A stretch of 64,000 bases of DNA from NCBI RefSeq assembly GCF_002218085.1, contig NZ_BDUC01000005.1, positions 62,001 to 126,000 of the forward strand, given 5' to 3'. The notes beneath the pieces are model-generated. The model did not search any database, had not been told where the DNA came from, and was given only the letters and a program-made list of their open reading frames with translations. The stretch comes from Tolypothrix sp. NIES-4075. GTDB taxonomy: Bacteria; Cyanobacteriota; Cyanobacteriia; Cyanobacteriales; Nostocaceae. The translations under genes and the position numbers were made by a program. Positions 35,001 through 43,950 of the stretch are shown piece by piece; the first letter of the stretch is position 1, and every line of letters starts with the position of its first letter.

Positions 35001-35468
35001 TTAAGGTATATCTTCCATATTGAGAATAGAAAACAAGCCAGAATTTTTATCTCTTTCTAAAAGCACTCCCATACGATTCGATGTCCCAAATCCTTGGGAT
35101 GCAAAATTAATCCCTAAAGCATGAACATTAAGAATAGGTTTGATGACTAAGAATACTTCTTGTTTATTTTTTGATTCTGGTGCTTTACAAACCTCAACTT
35201 CTAAAGAAGGGTTTACAAAAAATGGCAGTGTTTTAAAAATATCTTGAAAATAGGATATTAATTGTAATTTATTTGTATTAATATAAGTTTTACTATAATA
35301 TTTTTCAGATATTAATTTTCTAGTTCTGTCTAAATATTTTGAGTCAATAGATGTTTTTAAATCCCTGAAAAATAGCAATAAATCACCTTCTAAACCAAAA
35401 GGTTGCCATCTGGTTTCATGTAGTTCACGAAATACAAAAATTCCTTCTTTAAAAACTTCAAACAACAT
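35001..35468 (-). CDS. Uncharacterised protein upstream of WD40/J gene
   Basis: Protein of 155 residues, not recognised. It is mixed polar with no signal peptide or membrane span. Segments such as WQPFGLEGDLLLFFRDLKTS and a C-terminal GFGTSNRMGVLLERDKNSGL look like a globular alpha/beta fold. It is the gene directly upstream of the WD40/J fusion on the same strand (gap 62 bases), so it could be its partner or a transcriptional unit head. AT content is higher than in the neighbouring housekeeping genes. Confidence 0.6.
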   Translation of the reverse strand: MLFEVFKEGIFVFRELHETRWQPFGLEGDLLLFFRDLKTSIDSKYLDRTRKLISEKYYSKTYINTNKLQLISYFQDIFKTLPFFVNPSLEVEVCKAPESKNKQEVFLVIKPILNVHALGINFASQGFGTSNRMGVLLERDKNSGLFSILNMEDIP

Positions 35469-35907
35469 AAAATTAATTAAATTTAGCTTGACTTTTTCCG
35501 AAAAAGCACACCCTTAGCTCGGTGGCTACGCCTACCTAACTTTAAGAAACAAAATGTACAACGACATCAGAAATTTCCGCAAAGCAAAAAAAAGCCAATA
35601 TCCTCAAATACACCAGCTTATTTATAAAGAATTTAAACTATCATCACAAATCTTCAAATATTAAACCCATCACCTTACACAACTCAAGCACTCTCCTTTT
35701 CTCTCTGTGCTACTGTGCGGTTCGTTTCCTCCAAAACACGCAAAGCCAATGCTTGAACTTTTGCGATCGCTTCTTCTTTTGTCTGCCCATAAGCTAGTAC
35801 ACCAGGAAAATTAATCACCTCAGCTTATTGCGTCCATCCTCTTCTTGTTCAATTTAAGAACGTGAAGTTCATATCCACCTTTGCTCTACTGCGAGCGATT
35901 TAATGTC
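35469..35907. other. Intergenic region with broken HicB
   Basis: Apart from the HicB remnant there is no gene. A GGTGGCTACGCC word near 35521 resembles the mobile repeats of this genome. Confidence 0.5.
35684..35872 (-). pseudogene. HicB-type antitoxin remnant
   Basis: The minus strand reads MNFTFL, then EQEEDGRN in a second frame, then EVINFPGVLAYGQTKEEAIA and KVQALALRVLEETNR in a third, ending at 35684. This is the HicB antitoxin pattern (partial RNase H fold) broken by two frameshifts and a stop. It follows the intact hicA on the same strand. Its first bases (35851-35876) are duplicated at 36460-36485. Confidence 0.72.
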
Positions 35908-36132
35908 TCATAAAAGCGTCCTGAATTCCTCGCGGTCTATTTGACAATCACGGAGTATCTGTGCTATTAGACCAGAACCAATTGTTTCACCTGAGTGTAC
36001 TGGAACGACAGTTCGACGACCGTCACTGTGTATTAAAAAATGGTGACTTCCACGGACTCTTGCTACCTCAAAACCTGCTTTACTAAGAGCTGCAATTACT
36101 TCTCGTCCAGTCAAACTTGGTAGTTTGCTCAT
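35908..36132 (-). CDS. hicA: HicA-type mRNA interferase toxin
   Basis: YcfA/HicA-family toxin of 74 residues with the dsRNA-binding-like fold. The signature is LTGREVIAALSKAGFEVARV near 7-26 with the catalytic His in GSHHFLIH, then VVPVHSGETIGSGL and ILRD. The gene overlaps the upstream antitoxin gene by four bases (ATGA), so the pair is translated together. HicA cleaves mRNA when not bound by HicB. Confidence 0.92.
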   Translation of the reverse strand: MSKLPSLTGREVIAALSKAGFEVARVRGSHHFLIHSDGRRTVVPVHSGETIGSGLIAQILRDCQIDREEFRTLL

Positions 36133-36344
36133 ACCTCAACTGAAACTCTCTGAACACCAATAAATTCGAGTGTTTCGGCTTTGTCTTCCTCAACTTCTAA
36201 ACAAAGCTCAATAGCTTCTTGAATGCGCTCAATAAGTTCGTCTAGAGACTTAGCTTGTGTATGACATCCAGGAAGACTTGGTACAGAAGCAACAAAGTAA
36301 CCTTCGGAATCTCGCTCTATAATTACGTTGAATTCTCTGGTCAT
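36129..36344 (-). CDS. hicB: HicB-type antitoxin
   Basis: Antitoxin of 71 residues with the partial RNase H fold of HicB: FNVIIERDSEGYFVASVPSL, then PGCHTQAKSLDELIERIQEA and IELCLEVEE. It has no C-terminal DNA-binding domain, so regulation may need another factor. It precedes hicA with a four-base overlap. This reversed order (antitoxin first) is common for this subfamily. Confidence 0.92.
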   Translation of the reverse strand: MTREFNVIIERDSEGYFVASVPSLPGCHTQAKSLDELIERIQEAIELCLEVEEDKAETLEFIGVQRVSVEV

Positions 36345-36391
36345 GTTTAAATGGCGATTTTGTAGAGATATGTAATTTTAGAGTAGCAAAA

Positions 36392-36485
36392 CAAAGAAGT
36401 GCGATCGCTCAGTGACTCTGTAAGGTATCGCGTTTGGGTTTTCGAGAGGAATCTGTTTCAATCTAAGAACGTGAAGTTCATAACC
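36392..36485. repeat. Mosaic of dispersed repeat fragments
   Basis: Bases 36392-36431 match the repeat at 14361-14401. Bases 36427-36448 match 22 bases of the 3' end of the gene at 30274 (31314-31335). Bases 36460-36485 match the broken HicB start at 35851-35876. All lie just upstream of bciB. Confidence 0.8.
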
Positions 36486-36536
36486 TCTGAAGGTATTGTA
36501 ATAAAAGCAATATCTCGATAAGACAAAGAATTTATT

Positions 36537-37730
36537 ATGACTTCAGTTTCTCCTCACAAAAAAGCCAAGGCTCTCAAACCCTCTAGCCGACGCCCTGCAA
36601 AAGAACTTTGTAGCGAGTGCGGACTGTGCGATACATATTACATTCACTATGTCAAGGAAGCCTGCGCTTTTATAAATCAGCAAATAGGCGAACTCGAAGA
36701 ACAAACCCACGATCGCTCTCGCAATCTTGACAATCCCGATGAATTATACTTTGGTGTTCATCAACACATGACGGCAGCACGAAAAACTCAACCAATCGAA
36801 GGAGCGCAATGGACGGGCATTGTTAGCAGCATTGCCATTGAAATGCTCAATCGCGGCATTGTTGAAGGCGTTGTTTGCGTACAAAACACCAAAGAAGACC
36901 GCTTTCAACCGATGCCCGTCATCGCTCGTACCCCAGAAGAAATACTAGCGGCACGAGTAAATAAACCAACACTATCACCAAACCTTTCCGTGTTGGAACA
37001 GATAGAAAAATCGGGGATGAAGCGGCTATTAGTAATTGGTGTAGGTTGCCAAATTCAAGCATTACGAGCCGTCGAAAAACAACTTGGGTTAGAAAAGCTG
37101 TATGTTTTAGGAACACCTTGTGTTGATAATGTCAACCGTGCCGGACTGCAAAAATTCTTAGAAACGACCAGCCGATCGCCTGATACTGTAGTACATTACG
37201 AATTCATGCAAGACTTCCGAGTTCATTTCAAACATGAAGATGGCTCAACAGAAACCGTGCCCTTCTTTGGCTTAAAAACCAACAAACTCAAAGATGTTTT
37301 TGCCCCCTCCTGCATGAGTTGCTTTGATTACGTCAATTCCCTGGCAGATTTGGTAGTCGGTTACATGGGTGCACCCTTCGGCTGGCAGTGGATTGTAGTC
37401 AGAAATGATACAGGCAAAGAAATGCTGGATTTAGTGAAAGACCAGCTAGAAACCCAGCCCGTGATGTCCCAAGGAAACCGTACTGAAGCCGTACAACAAA
37501 GCATTCCCGCTTATGACAAAGGCGTTACCCTGCCGATGTGGGCGGCAAAACTGATGGGTGTCGTAATTGAAAAAATCGGTCCCAAAGGTTTGGAATATGC
37601 GCGTTTTTCGATAGATTCTCACTTTACTCGTAACTATTTATACGTTAAGCGCAATCATCCAGAGAAGTTAGATGCACATGTTCCGGACTTTGCCAAGCGT
37701 ATTGTCGGGCAGTATAAATTGCCAGAATAA
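36537..37730 (+). CDS. bciB: Divinyl (proto)chlorophyllide 8-vinyl reductase, F420-reductase type
   Basis: Fe-S flavoprotein of the FrhB/FdhB-like family, 397 residues, closely matching the cyanobacterial BciB (Slr1923 type) that reduces the 8-vinyl group of divinyl chlorophyll precursors using ferredoxin. Cysteines 25, 28 and 31 (CSECGLC) and later CMSCFDYVNSLADLVVGYMG are the cluster and flavin regions; GVGCQIQALR and LYVLGTPCVDN are typical. It acts in chlorophyll a synthesis. The gene is followed by a strong intrinsic terminator and stands alone. Confidence 0.92.
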   Translation: MTSVSPHKKAKALKPSSRRPAKELCSECGLCDTYYIHYVKEACAFINQQIGELEEQTHDRSRNLDNPDELYFGVHQHMTAARKTQPIEGAQWTGIVSSIAIEMLNRGIVEGVVCVQNTKEDRFQPMPVIARTPEEILAARVNKPTLSPNLSVLEQIEKSGMKRLLVIGVGCQIQALRAVEKQLGLEKLYVLGTPCVDNVNRAGLQKFLETTSRSPDTVVHYEFMQDFRVHFKHEDGSTETVPFFGLKTNKLKDVFAPSCMSCFDYVNSLADLVVGYMGAPFGWQWIVVRNDTGKEMLDLVKDQLETQPVMSQGNRTEAVQQSIPAYDKGVTLPMWAAKLMGVVIEKIGPKGLEYARFSIDSHFTRNYLYVKRNHPEKLDAHVPDFAKRIVGQYKLPE

Positions 37731-37883
37731 TACTTACAGCAGAATTCAGAATTCAGGAGTCAGAATTCTAAAGTAAAACAGGCTTTATATCTGGCTTTGG
37801 GATAATCGGTGTGTACTTCACTTTCCTTGAAATCTGCTGTATTTGGTGCGAGGAAATTAGAGACGCTTTTCAGTTATTTGTTG

Positions 37884-37913
37884 GGACACGATGATAATAT
37901 CGTGTCCTTTTTT
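37884..37913 (+). terminator. Intrinsic terminator of bciB
   Basis: GGACACGAT-GATAAT-ATCGTGTCC followed by six T. A textbook rho-independent terminator. Confidence 0.93.
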
Positions 37914-38393
37914 CATCTAAAAAAATAAGAATTTTTATCAATATAAAATCTGGTTAGCATTACAAATATTTTTAGCTAAATAGACCACGCACTAAGAGCA
38001 TAGCAAGGCTATGTCCCTACTACAACATATGTGATTCAAAAAAATAGAAAGTGCTCTATTTTAAATAAATAACCAAACTAATACTTAAAAAGAAATAAAA
38101 GTTTAAATTATTTTTTTAAATATTGCTTCTTAAAACATAGTTAACACTGTGATTAACTAAGCTTAACTTCATCAGTATATTCTTTGGTTGCATTAACTTA
38201 GTTGAGTAGTTGTGGTCACAAAAAATTTTTAGGAAAAAATTGATAAATTTTACGTGTTTTAATTATGCTCAAGAGTCAGGTTAGGCATAAAAACGCCAGA
38301 AATCTTTCTCTTGTAGAAATTTATAACACAGCCTAAATATTGCACAACGCCTACTAATTTTTACAGCCAAATAAAAGAACTATCACAGAAACT
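37914..38393. other. Non-coding region upstream of PhoX-like gene
   Basis: AT-rich, no gene. It contains the TTAAC direct repeats described separately and about 220 bases between them and the ATG. Confidence 0.55.
38141..38167 (+). promoter_or_regulatory. Possible Pho box (three TTAAC direct repeats)
   Basis: TTAAC begins at 38141, 38153 and 38163 (steps of 12 and 10). Cyanobacterial Pho boxes bound by SphR are direct CTTAACC-type repeats with an 11-base step. The position ahead of a phosphatase gene supports phosphate-starvation control, though the spacing is imperfect and the distance to the ATG is long. Confidence 0.5.
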
Positions 38394-39755
38394 ATGGCTT
38401 TCTCACGAAGACAATTTTTTACTATTGCAGGTGCAACCGCTGCAACTCTTGTTGTTGGAGATACTTTAAAAGCTGTTTATGCTAAAGCTGCTCAAGGAAA
38501 ATCGTTTACAGGTTCAGGCTATGGTCCGCTCAACCCAGATCCTGATGGCTTGTTAGACTTACCAGACGGATTTAAATACCGAGCATTTTCGCGGACAGGC
38601 GATATCATGGCTGATGGTAATCCCGTCCCTGGTGGTCATGATGGCATGGCTACTTTCGCTGGACCAAATCGCTCCGTTATTTTAGTTCGCAATCACGAAC
38701 TTAGCCCAAACTCAAGCACAGAAGTCGTAGGACAAAAGTATGACGAGCTTTGTAAAGGTGGGACAAGTACATTAATCGTTAGCCCAAAGCGTGAACTTAT
38801 TAGAGATTACGCAACACTTGCGGGAACTTACCGTAACTGTGCTGGTGGTCTAACTCCTTGGGGGTCATGGATTAGTTGTGAAGAAAACACCTCCACTCCA
38901 GAAACTACTCCTGAGACGATAGAACAGCCAGCAAATTCTGGTATCTTCGTACCCAATCCCATCAGAGTTTCTAAGCGACACGGTTATAACTTTGAAGTTC
39001 CAGCGCTTCACAAACCCAAAAAGGGTACTGTTAATCCTAGACCTTTAGTAGAAATGGGTCGGTTCAACCATGAAGCTGTTGCGATAGACCCCAGAACAGG
39101 AATTGTCTATGAGACAGAAGACCAAGGAAATAGCCTTTTTTATCGCTTCATCCCCAATAAACCAGGCAAATTAGAGGCAGGTGGTATCCTTGAGGCTCTC
39201 AAAATTAAAGATATGCCTCAAGCCATCACCAAGACTAATTTTCCTGTAAATGAACCAAAGGAAGTAGAGTGGGTTCGCATTGAAGATTACGATCCCGAAA
39301 AAGACACAGTGCGGAAAGAAGGTTTTGAGAAAGGAGCCGCACAATTTGCTCGCGGTGAAGGAATATATTACAGCAACGGAGAGTTTTACTTTTGTTGTAC
39401 AAGTGGGGGTGCTAACAGTGGGGGTCAGGTTTGGCGTTACATTCCTGGCAGAAATGCTAGAGAAGGTGGCACTATTGAACTATTTGTCGAGCCAAACGAT
39501 AAAACCATACTAGATATGCCCGATAACATTGTCGTGGCTCCCTTTGGCGACCTCATCCTTTGTGAAGATGGCGACGGCGATAATTTTCTTGTCGGGGTTG
39601 CTCCTGGTGGGGAACTTTATCAGTTTGCTCGTAATGCCTTTAACGACAGTGAGTTCGCTGGTGCTTGTTTCTCTCCAGATGGTCAGACGTTGTTCGTGAA
39701 TATCCAAACCCCCGGAATCACTTTAGCTATTTGGGGACCTTGGAATAAGGCTTAG
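38394..39755 (+). CDS. phoX: PhoX-like (DUF839) exported phosphatase
   Basis: Exported protein of 453 residues with a Tat signal at the N-terminus (SRRQFFTIAGATAATLVVG). The DUF839/PhoX beta-propeller follows: GGHDGMATF, ILVRNHE, GGTSTLIV, GGLTPWGSWISCEE (metal and phosphate site), HGYNFEVP, GRFNHEAVAIDPRTG, YETEDQGNSLFYRF, and C-terminal DGDGDNFLVG. Family enzymes are Ca/Fe-dependent alkaline phosphatases that release phosphate from organic esters in the periplasm. The Cys in SCEE that binds iron in PhoX is present. A candidate Pho box lies upstream. The substrate range is not known. Confidence 0.87.
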   Translation: MAFSRRQFFTIAGATAATLVVGDTLKAVYAKAAQGKSFTGSGYGPLNPDPDGLLDLPDGFKYRAFSRTGDIMADGNPVPGGHDGMATFAGPNRSVILVRNHELSPNSSTEVVGQKYDELCKGGTSTLIVSPKRELIRDYATLAGTYRNCAGGLTPWGSWISCEENTSTPETTPETIEQPANSGIFVPNPIRVSKRHGYNFEVPALHKPKKGTVNPRPLVEMGRFNHEAVAIDPRTGIVYETEDQGNSLFYRFIPNKPGKLEAGGILEALKIKDMPQAITKTNFPVNEPKEVEWVRIEDYDPEKDTVRKEGFEKGAAQFARGEGIYYSNGEFYFCCTSGGANSGGQVWRYIPGRNAREGGTIELFVEPNDKTILDMPDNIVVAPFGDLILCEDGDGDNFLVGVAPGGELYQFARNAFNDSEFAGACFSPDGQTLFVNIQTPGITLAIWGPWNKA

Positions 39756-39778
39756 TATTTAGCGGGTAAAAAATACCT

Positions 39779-39832
39779 CACGCAAAGGCGCGAAGACGCA
39801 AAGGAAAGAGTTTCTTTGCGTCTTGGTATGAG
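39779..39832. repeat. CGCAAAG-type dispersed repeat
   Basis: ACGCAAAGGCGCGAAGACGC and AAAGG, mirrored by TTTCTTTGCGTCTT, form a hairpin between the convergent PhoX and GxxExxY genes. Kindred words are at 31373-31400 and 40217-40250. Confidence 0.75.
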
Positions 39833-39836
39833 ATTC

Positions 39837-40214
39837 TCATAAACCATTCACAACCCGCGAGATACGGTCTTTGATAAGGAACGCTCCGAAGTTGATGAGT
39901 AAACCAAGGCGCTTATTTGCAACGCGAAGGTAGGTTAACAGTTGCTTCTTGTGTACCGGATGAACTGATTCAACAGATTTGAGTTCGACAATTACCTTAT
40001 TTTCAACAATCAAGTCAGCCCGGAAGCCTACCTCCAAATGTACACCTTCATAAACCACGGGTATGGGTTGGTCAACTTCTACCCGCAATCCTCTTTTACG
40101 TAACTCGTATTCCAAAACCGCCTGATATACCGATTCCAACAAACCCGGTCCCAGAGTCGTGTGAATCTTGTACGCAACATCAACAATCTCTTTAGCCACC
40201 TCATTCTCCGTCAT
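39837..40214 (-). CDS. GxxExxY family protein
   Basis: Protein of 125 residues of the GxxExxY family (named for GPGLLESVY at about 22-30), related to PD-(D/E)XK nucleases. The putative active-site residues are seen in FRADLIVENKVIVELKSVE (Asp and Glu-x-Lys). Members are common in bacteria and cyanobacteria; a nuclease role is predicted but not shown. It lies 36 bases downstream of the PLP lyase gene on the same strand, with a CGCAAAG repeat between. Confidence 0.9.
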   Translation of the reverse strand: MTENEVAKEIVDVAYKIHTTLGPGLLESVYQAVLEYELRKRGLRVEVDQPIPVVYEGVHLEVGFRADLIVENKVIVELKSVESVHPVHKKQLLTYLRVANKRLGLLINFGAFLIKDRISRVVNGL

Positions 40215-40250
40215 CTTTCCTCCTTTGCGCCTTTGCGACTTTGCGTGAGC

Positions 40251-41486
40251 TTACTCTTCAGCAGTCCCCACCGCTTCTATCGCTGCCTCTAACGCGATCG
40301 CCACATGAGTCCAATGAGTCCCACCTTGACAATAAACCACATACGGCTCCCGCAAAGGACCATCGGCTGAAAACTCGGAAGTACTACCCTCAATAAACGT
40401 CCCCCCAGCCATAACTACTTGGCTCTCGTACCCCGGCATTTCATCCGGAACGGGGTCGAGATAGGAACCGATGGGAGAATGCTGTTGGATGGCTTTGCAG
40501 AAAGCAATCAGCTTTTTCGCCGAACCGAGTTTGATTGATTGAATCACATCGCGGCGGGGCGCAAAAGGTGCGGGATTCACCGGATAACCGAGTTTATCAA
40601 ACACATAACCAGTAAGGTGAGTGCCTTTCATCGCCTCTCCTACCATTTGTGAAGCGAGAAATAAGCCTTGGAAGAGAATGCGATTTTGGTCGAAAGTTGC
40701 ACCGCCATAACTACCAATTCCCGGTGCGGTAAGGCGACATGCGGCTGCTTCTACTAAGTCGGCGCGACCGGCGACGTATCCACCTGCGTTGACAATTGTA
40801 CCACCAGGATTTTTAATTAATGACCCCGCCATTAAATCAGCACCTACGGCTGTGGGTTCTTTGGTTTCGATAAATTCGCCGTAGCAGTTATCGACAAAAC
40901 AAATGGTGTTAGGATTTTGCTGTTTGACTATGTGGATAATTTTTTCAATCTCAGCAATTGATAAACTTGGACGCCAGGAATAGCCACAAGAACGTTGAAT
41001 TAATACTAAGCGAGTATTATCTTCTATCGCATGGCTTAAAGCTTGCCAATCGATTGTTCCTTCAGGGGTTAGATTTAACTCTCGGTAATTTATGCCAAAA
41101 TCAAGAAGAGAACCTTGATTTTCACCTCTTAATCCAATGACTTCTTCGAGAGTATCGTAGGGTGTCCCCACTACAGAAAGCATTTCATCCCCCGGACGGA
41201 GGACACCATATAAAGCACAAGCGATCGCATGGGTTCCGGATACAAACTGCACCCGCACCACCGCCGCTTCAGCACCCATTACATCGGCAAAAACTTTATC
41301 TAAAGTTTCTCGTCCTAAATCATCATGACCATAACCACTTACACCAGCAAAATGGTGTGCCCCTACACGGCGATCGCGAAATGCATCCAGCACTCGTTTC
41401 AGATTATGCTTGACCTGAGCGTCAATTCCAGAAAAAATCTGTAATAGTGCCTGTTCTGCTTCTTGCAGCACCTCAAAGCTGTTCAT
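40251..41486 (-). CDS. PLP-dependent methionine gamma-lyase/aluminium-resistance family protein
   Basis: Fold-type I PLP enzyme of 411 residues, often annotated as aluminium resistance protein. Motifs are HHFAGVSGYGHDDLGRETLD near 43-62, the PLP-ring element VQFVSGTHAI, CFVDNCYGEFIE with the Asp for the pyridine nitrogen, and SLIKNPGG with the Schiff-base Lys. The C-terminal part has YCQGGTHWTH. It acts in the cytoplasm on a sulfur amino acid, probably; activity is not proven for cyanobacterial members. It is divergent from desC with only 87 bases between the starts. Confidence 0.87.
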   Translation of the reverse strand: MNSFEVLQEAEQALLQIFSGIDAQVKHNLKRVLDAFRDRRVGAHHFAGVSGYGHDDLGRETLDKVFADVMGAEAAVVRVQFVSGTHAIACALYGVLRPGDEMLSVVGTPYDTLEEVIGLRGENQGSLLDFGINYRELNLTPEGTIDWQALSHAIEDNTRLVLIQRSCGYSWRPSLSIAEIEKIIHIVKQQNPNTICFVDNCYGEFIETKEPTAVGADLMAGSLIKNPGGTIVNAGGYVAGRADLVEAAACRLTAPGIGSYGGATFDQNRILFQGLFLASQMVGEAMKGTHLTGYVFDKLGYPVNPAPFAPRRDVIQSIKLGSAKKLIAFCKAIQQHSPIGSYLDPVPDEMPGYESQVVMAGGTFIEGSTSEFSADGPLREPYVVYCQGGTHWTHVAIALEAAIEAVGTAEE

Positions 41487-41573
41487 CAGTTCCTCTTAAA
41501 AAAAAATACACATGCGGATCTTTCGATCTCGCGGTTCCTAACGTTCAAAAATTCTTACTCAGGTGATTACTGC

Positions 41574-42389
41574 ATGACAATTGCTGCCTCAACTAAACCT
41601 CAAATCAACTGGGTAAACACCCTCTTTTTCCTTGCTCTGCATATCGGAGCTTTATTTGCACTGCTTCCTAGTAACTTTAGCTGGAAAGCAGTTGGTGTCG
41701 CTTTATTTCTTTACTGGGTGACTGGTGGCTTAGGTATTACTCTCGGATTTCACCGTCTTGTGACTCACCGCAGTTTTCAAACTCCCAAATGGCTAGAATA
41801 TTTTCTCGTATTTTGCGGGACACTCGCCTGTCAAGGTGGACCCATCGAGTGGATCGGTACACACAGGATACACCATTTGCACTCTGACCAAACCGCCGAT
41901 CCCCATGATTCCAATAAAGGCTTTTGGTGGAGTCACATGGGTTGGCTAATTTATCAATCCCCCGCTCATGCGGAAGCTCATCGCTTTACTAAAGACCTCA
42001 ACGACGACCCAGTTTATCAGTTTTTACAAAAATATTTTATTCTCATCCAATTTGGGCTGGGTGGACTGCTTTTGTTGCTTGGTGGTTGGTCGTTTGTCGT
42101 TTGGGGAGTTTTTGCTCGCATTGTCTGGGTTTACCACTGCACTTGGTTGGTAAACAGCGCTACGCACAAATTTGGCTATCGCACGCACGATAGTGGCGAT
42201 CGCTCAACTAATTGCTGGTGGGTAGCTGTTTTAGTATTTGGTGAAGGTTGGCACAATAACCACCACGCTTATCAATACTCGGCTCGTCACGGGCTGGAAT
42301 GGTGGGAAATCGATTTAACATGGATGACAATTCAATTGCTGCAAGCACTGGGTCTGGCTACGAATGTAAAGCTAGCACCAGGAAAGTAG
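41574..42389 (+). CDS. desC: Delta-9 acyl-lipid desaturase
   Basis: Membrane di-iron desaturase that puts the first double bond into stearoyl/palmitoyl chains of membrane lipids. The Met at 41574 (MTIAASTKPQ) gives 271 residues, the usual length; an upstream frame from 41463 overlaps the divergent gene and is unlikely. Histidine boxes: HRLVTH, HRIHHLH and the C-terminal EGWHNNHH. Two to four membrane spans are visible. It is first of the desC-desA-desB cluster known from Nostoc, making the order of action match the gene order. Confidence 0.95.
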   Translation: MTIAASTKPQINWVNTLFFLALHIGALFALLPSNFSWKAVGVALFLYWVTGGLGITLGFHRLVTHRSFQTPKWLEYFLVFCGTLACQGGPIEWIGTHRIHHLHSDQTADPHDSNKGFWWSHMGWLIYQSPAHAEAHRFTKDLNDDPVYQFLQKYFILIQFGLGGLLLLLGGWSFVVWGVFARIVWVYHCTWLVNSATHKFGYRTHDSGDRSTNCWWVAVLVFGEGWHNNHHAYQYSARHGLEWWEIDLTWMTIQLLQALGLATNVKLAPGK

Positions 42390-42398
42390 CAAGTCGGT

Positions 42399-42464
42399 CA
42401 TTAGTCAAAAGTCAAAGATCAATAGTCAACAAACTCTTGACATTTGACACTTGACTAATGACTA
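42399..42464. repeat. Inverted repeat between desC and desA
   Basis: GTCATTAGTCAA and nearby GTCAAA words are mirrored by TTGACATTTGACACTTGAC and TAATGAC, giving a long imperfect hairpin. It may serve as terminator for desC. Confidence 0.7.
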
Positions 42465-42599
42465 ATAATAAAAGACTTTAACCAATATTGATTCGTAAAT
42501 TCCGAAAAAGCGGATAAAAGCGATTTACTGGTGCGCTATGCTCAGTTAGGTTGCTATAATCCAAAACGATAATGTAATGTTACGAAACTTTGTAATGAG

Positions 42600-42623
42600 A
42601 GAGACATGAAAACTCGTGTCTCT
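42600..42623. repeat. AGAGACA stem-loop in the desA leader
   Basis: AGAGACA-N10-TGTCTCT lies 38 bases before the desA start and is a short relative of the GTAGAGACGTT repeat. It could fold in the desA leader; a regulatory effect is speculation. Confidence 0.6.
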
Positions 42624-42661
42624 AAGTCGGTAGTGTGAGGTTTGTTGTCTATTAGGTATTC

Positions 42662-43714
42662 ATGACTACATCAACAATCAGCGGCAAACAAGAAGCTTGT
42701 GACTTTGGTAATTCCGAAGTAAAGCTTAAAGATATTATCAAAACCCTCCCACGAGAATGTTTTGTACAGGATCGTCGCAAAGCTTGGACAAGAGCAATAA
42801 TCAGTGTCTTGATGGTAAGCCTTGGCTACTTAAGCTTGATATTCTCTCCTTGGTTTCTCTTACCCGTAGCGTGGCTTTTTACTGGAACCGCGTTGACGGG
42901 TTTTTTTGTGATCGGACATGATTGCGGTCATCGTTCATTTGCCAAACGTCGTTGGGTGAATGATTTGGTCGGGCATTTATTTATGATGCCGTTGATTTAC
43001 CCGTTCCACAGTTGGCGTATAAAGCATAATTATCATCACGCTCATACCAACAAGCTAGACGAAGATAATGCTTGGCATCCTATCAGAACACAAGTGTTTG
43101 AAAATTGGGGTAAAACCCGACAGTCTGCTTTTAAGGTATTTATTACTAAACGCCTGTGGTGGGTAGGTTCAGTTGGACATTGGGCGGTTGTACACTTTGA
43201 TTGGCGAAAGTTCCAAACTAAAGAGCATAAGAGTGTTAAACTTTCTGTGGCTGTGGTGGTGCTTTTTGCTGCGATCGCCTTCCCTACTCTCATCGCTACA
43301 ACCGGTATTTGGGGTTTTGTCAAATTTTGGCTGATACCCTGGCTGGTTTACCATTTCTGGATGAGTACCTTTACTATTGTTCACCATACCGCTTCAGATG
43401 TTCCTTTTGTGGAAGCTTCTAAGTGGAATGCTGGAATAGCACAGCTATTTGGCTCAATTCACTGCGATTACCCACGCTGGGTAGAATTCCTTTGCCACGA
43501 TATTAATGTTCACGTCCCTCATCACATTTCTACTGCTATTCCCTCTTATAATTTGCGGATGGCTTATCGCAGTATCCAAGAAAATTGGGGCACGTATCTA
43601 CATGATGAATGTCGGTTTTCTTGGTCTTTAATGAAGCAAATTACAGACCAATGCCAACTTTACACAACCGATAGTGGCTATCAGTCTTTTAACGACTATT
43701 ACGCAGGACGATAA
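42662..43714 (+). CDS. desA: Delta-12 (omega-6) acyl-lipid desaturase
   Basis: Membrane di-iron desaturase of 350 residues that converts oleoyl to linoleoyl lipids in thylakoid and plasma membranes. Histidine boxes: GHDCGHRSF (first), HNYHHAHTN (second) and HVPHHIS (third). It has long hydrophobic pairs before box 1 and in the middle. Order desC-desA-desB with separate leaders suggests individually controlled genes; in this family low temperature raises expression. Confidence 0.96.
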   Translation: MTTSTISGKQEACDFGNSEVKLKDIIKTLPRECFVQDRRKAWTRAIISVLMVSLGYLSLIFSPWFLLPVAWLFTGTALTGFFVIGHDCGHRSFAKRRWVNDLVGHLFMMPLIYPFHSWRIKHNYHHAHTNKLDEDNAWHPIRTQVFENWGKTRQSAFKVFITKRLWWVGSVGHWAVVHFDWRKFQTKEHKSVKLSVAVVVLFAAIAFPTLIATTGIWGFVKFWLIPWLVYHFWMSTFTIVHHTASDVPFVEASKWNAGIAQLFGSIHCDYPRWVEFLCHDINVHVPHHISTAIPSYNLRMAYRSIQENWGTYLHDECRFSWSLMKQITDQCQLYTTDSGYQSFNDYYAGR

Positions 43715-43950
43715 AAAAGCCTGAAGTTTCAAGATAAAGGATGAAACTAAGTTTAGATTTTCATCCTTTATTCTTCATGCTTTCAAATATATTCTGGCGA
43801 TTCTCCATGTACGCAAAGCGTTAGAGACATTGCCAGATAGATTTATCCTGCAAACAAACGAAAACTGAAACACACCTCAAACAGTGCGTTGCGGAGGTTA
43901 AATTTCATGCGTTCAAAAAATGTCCGGTTCATTTCCTACAACACAATTAA

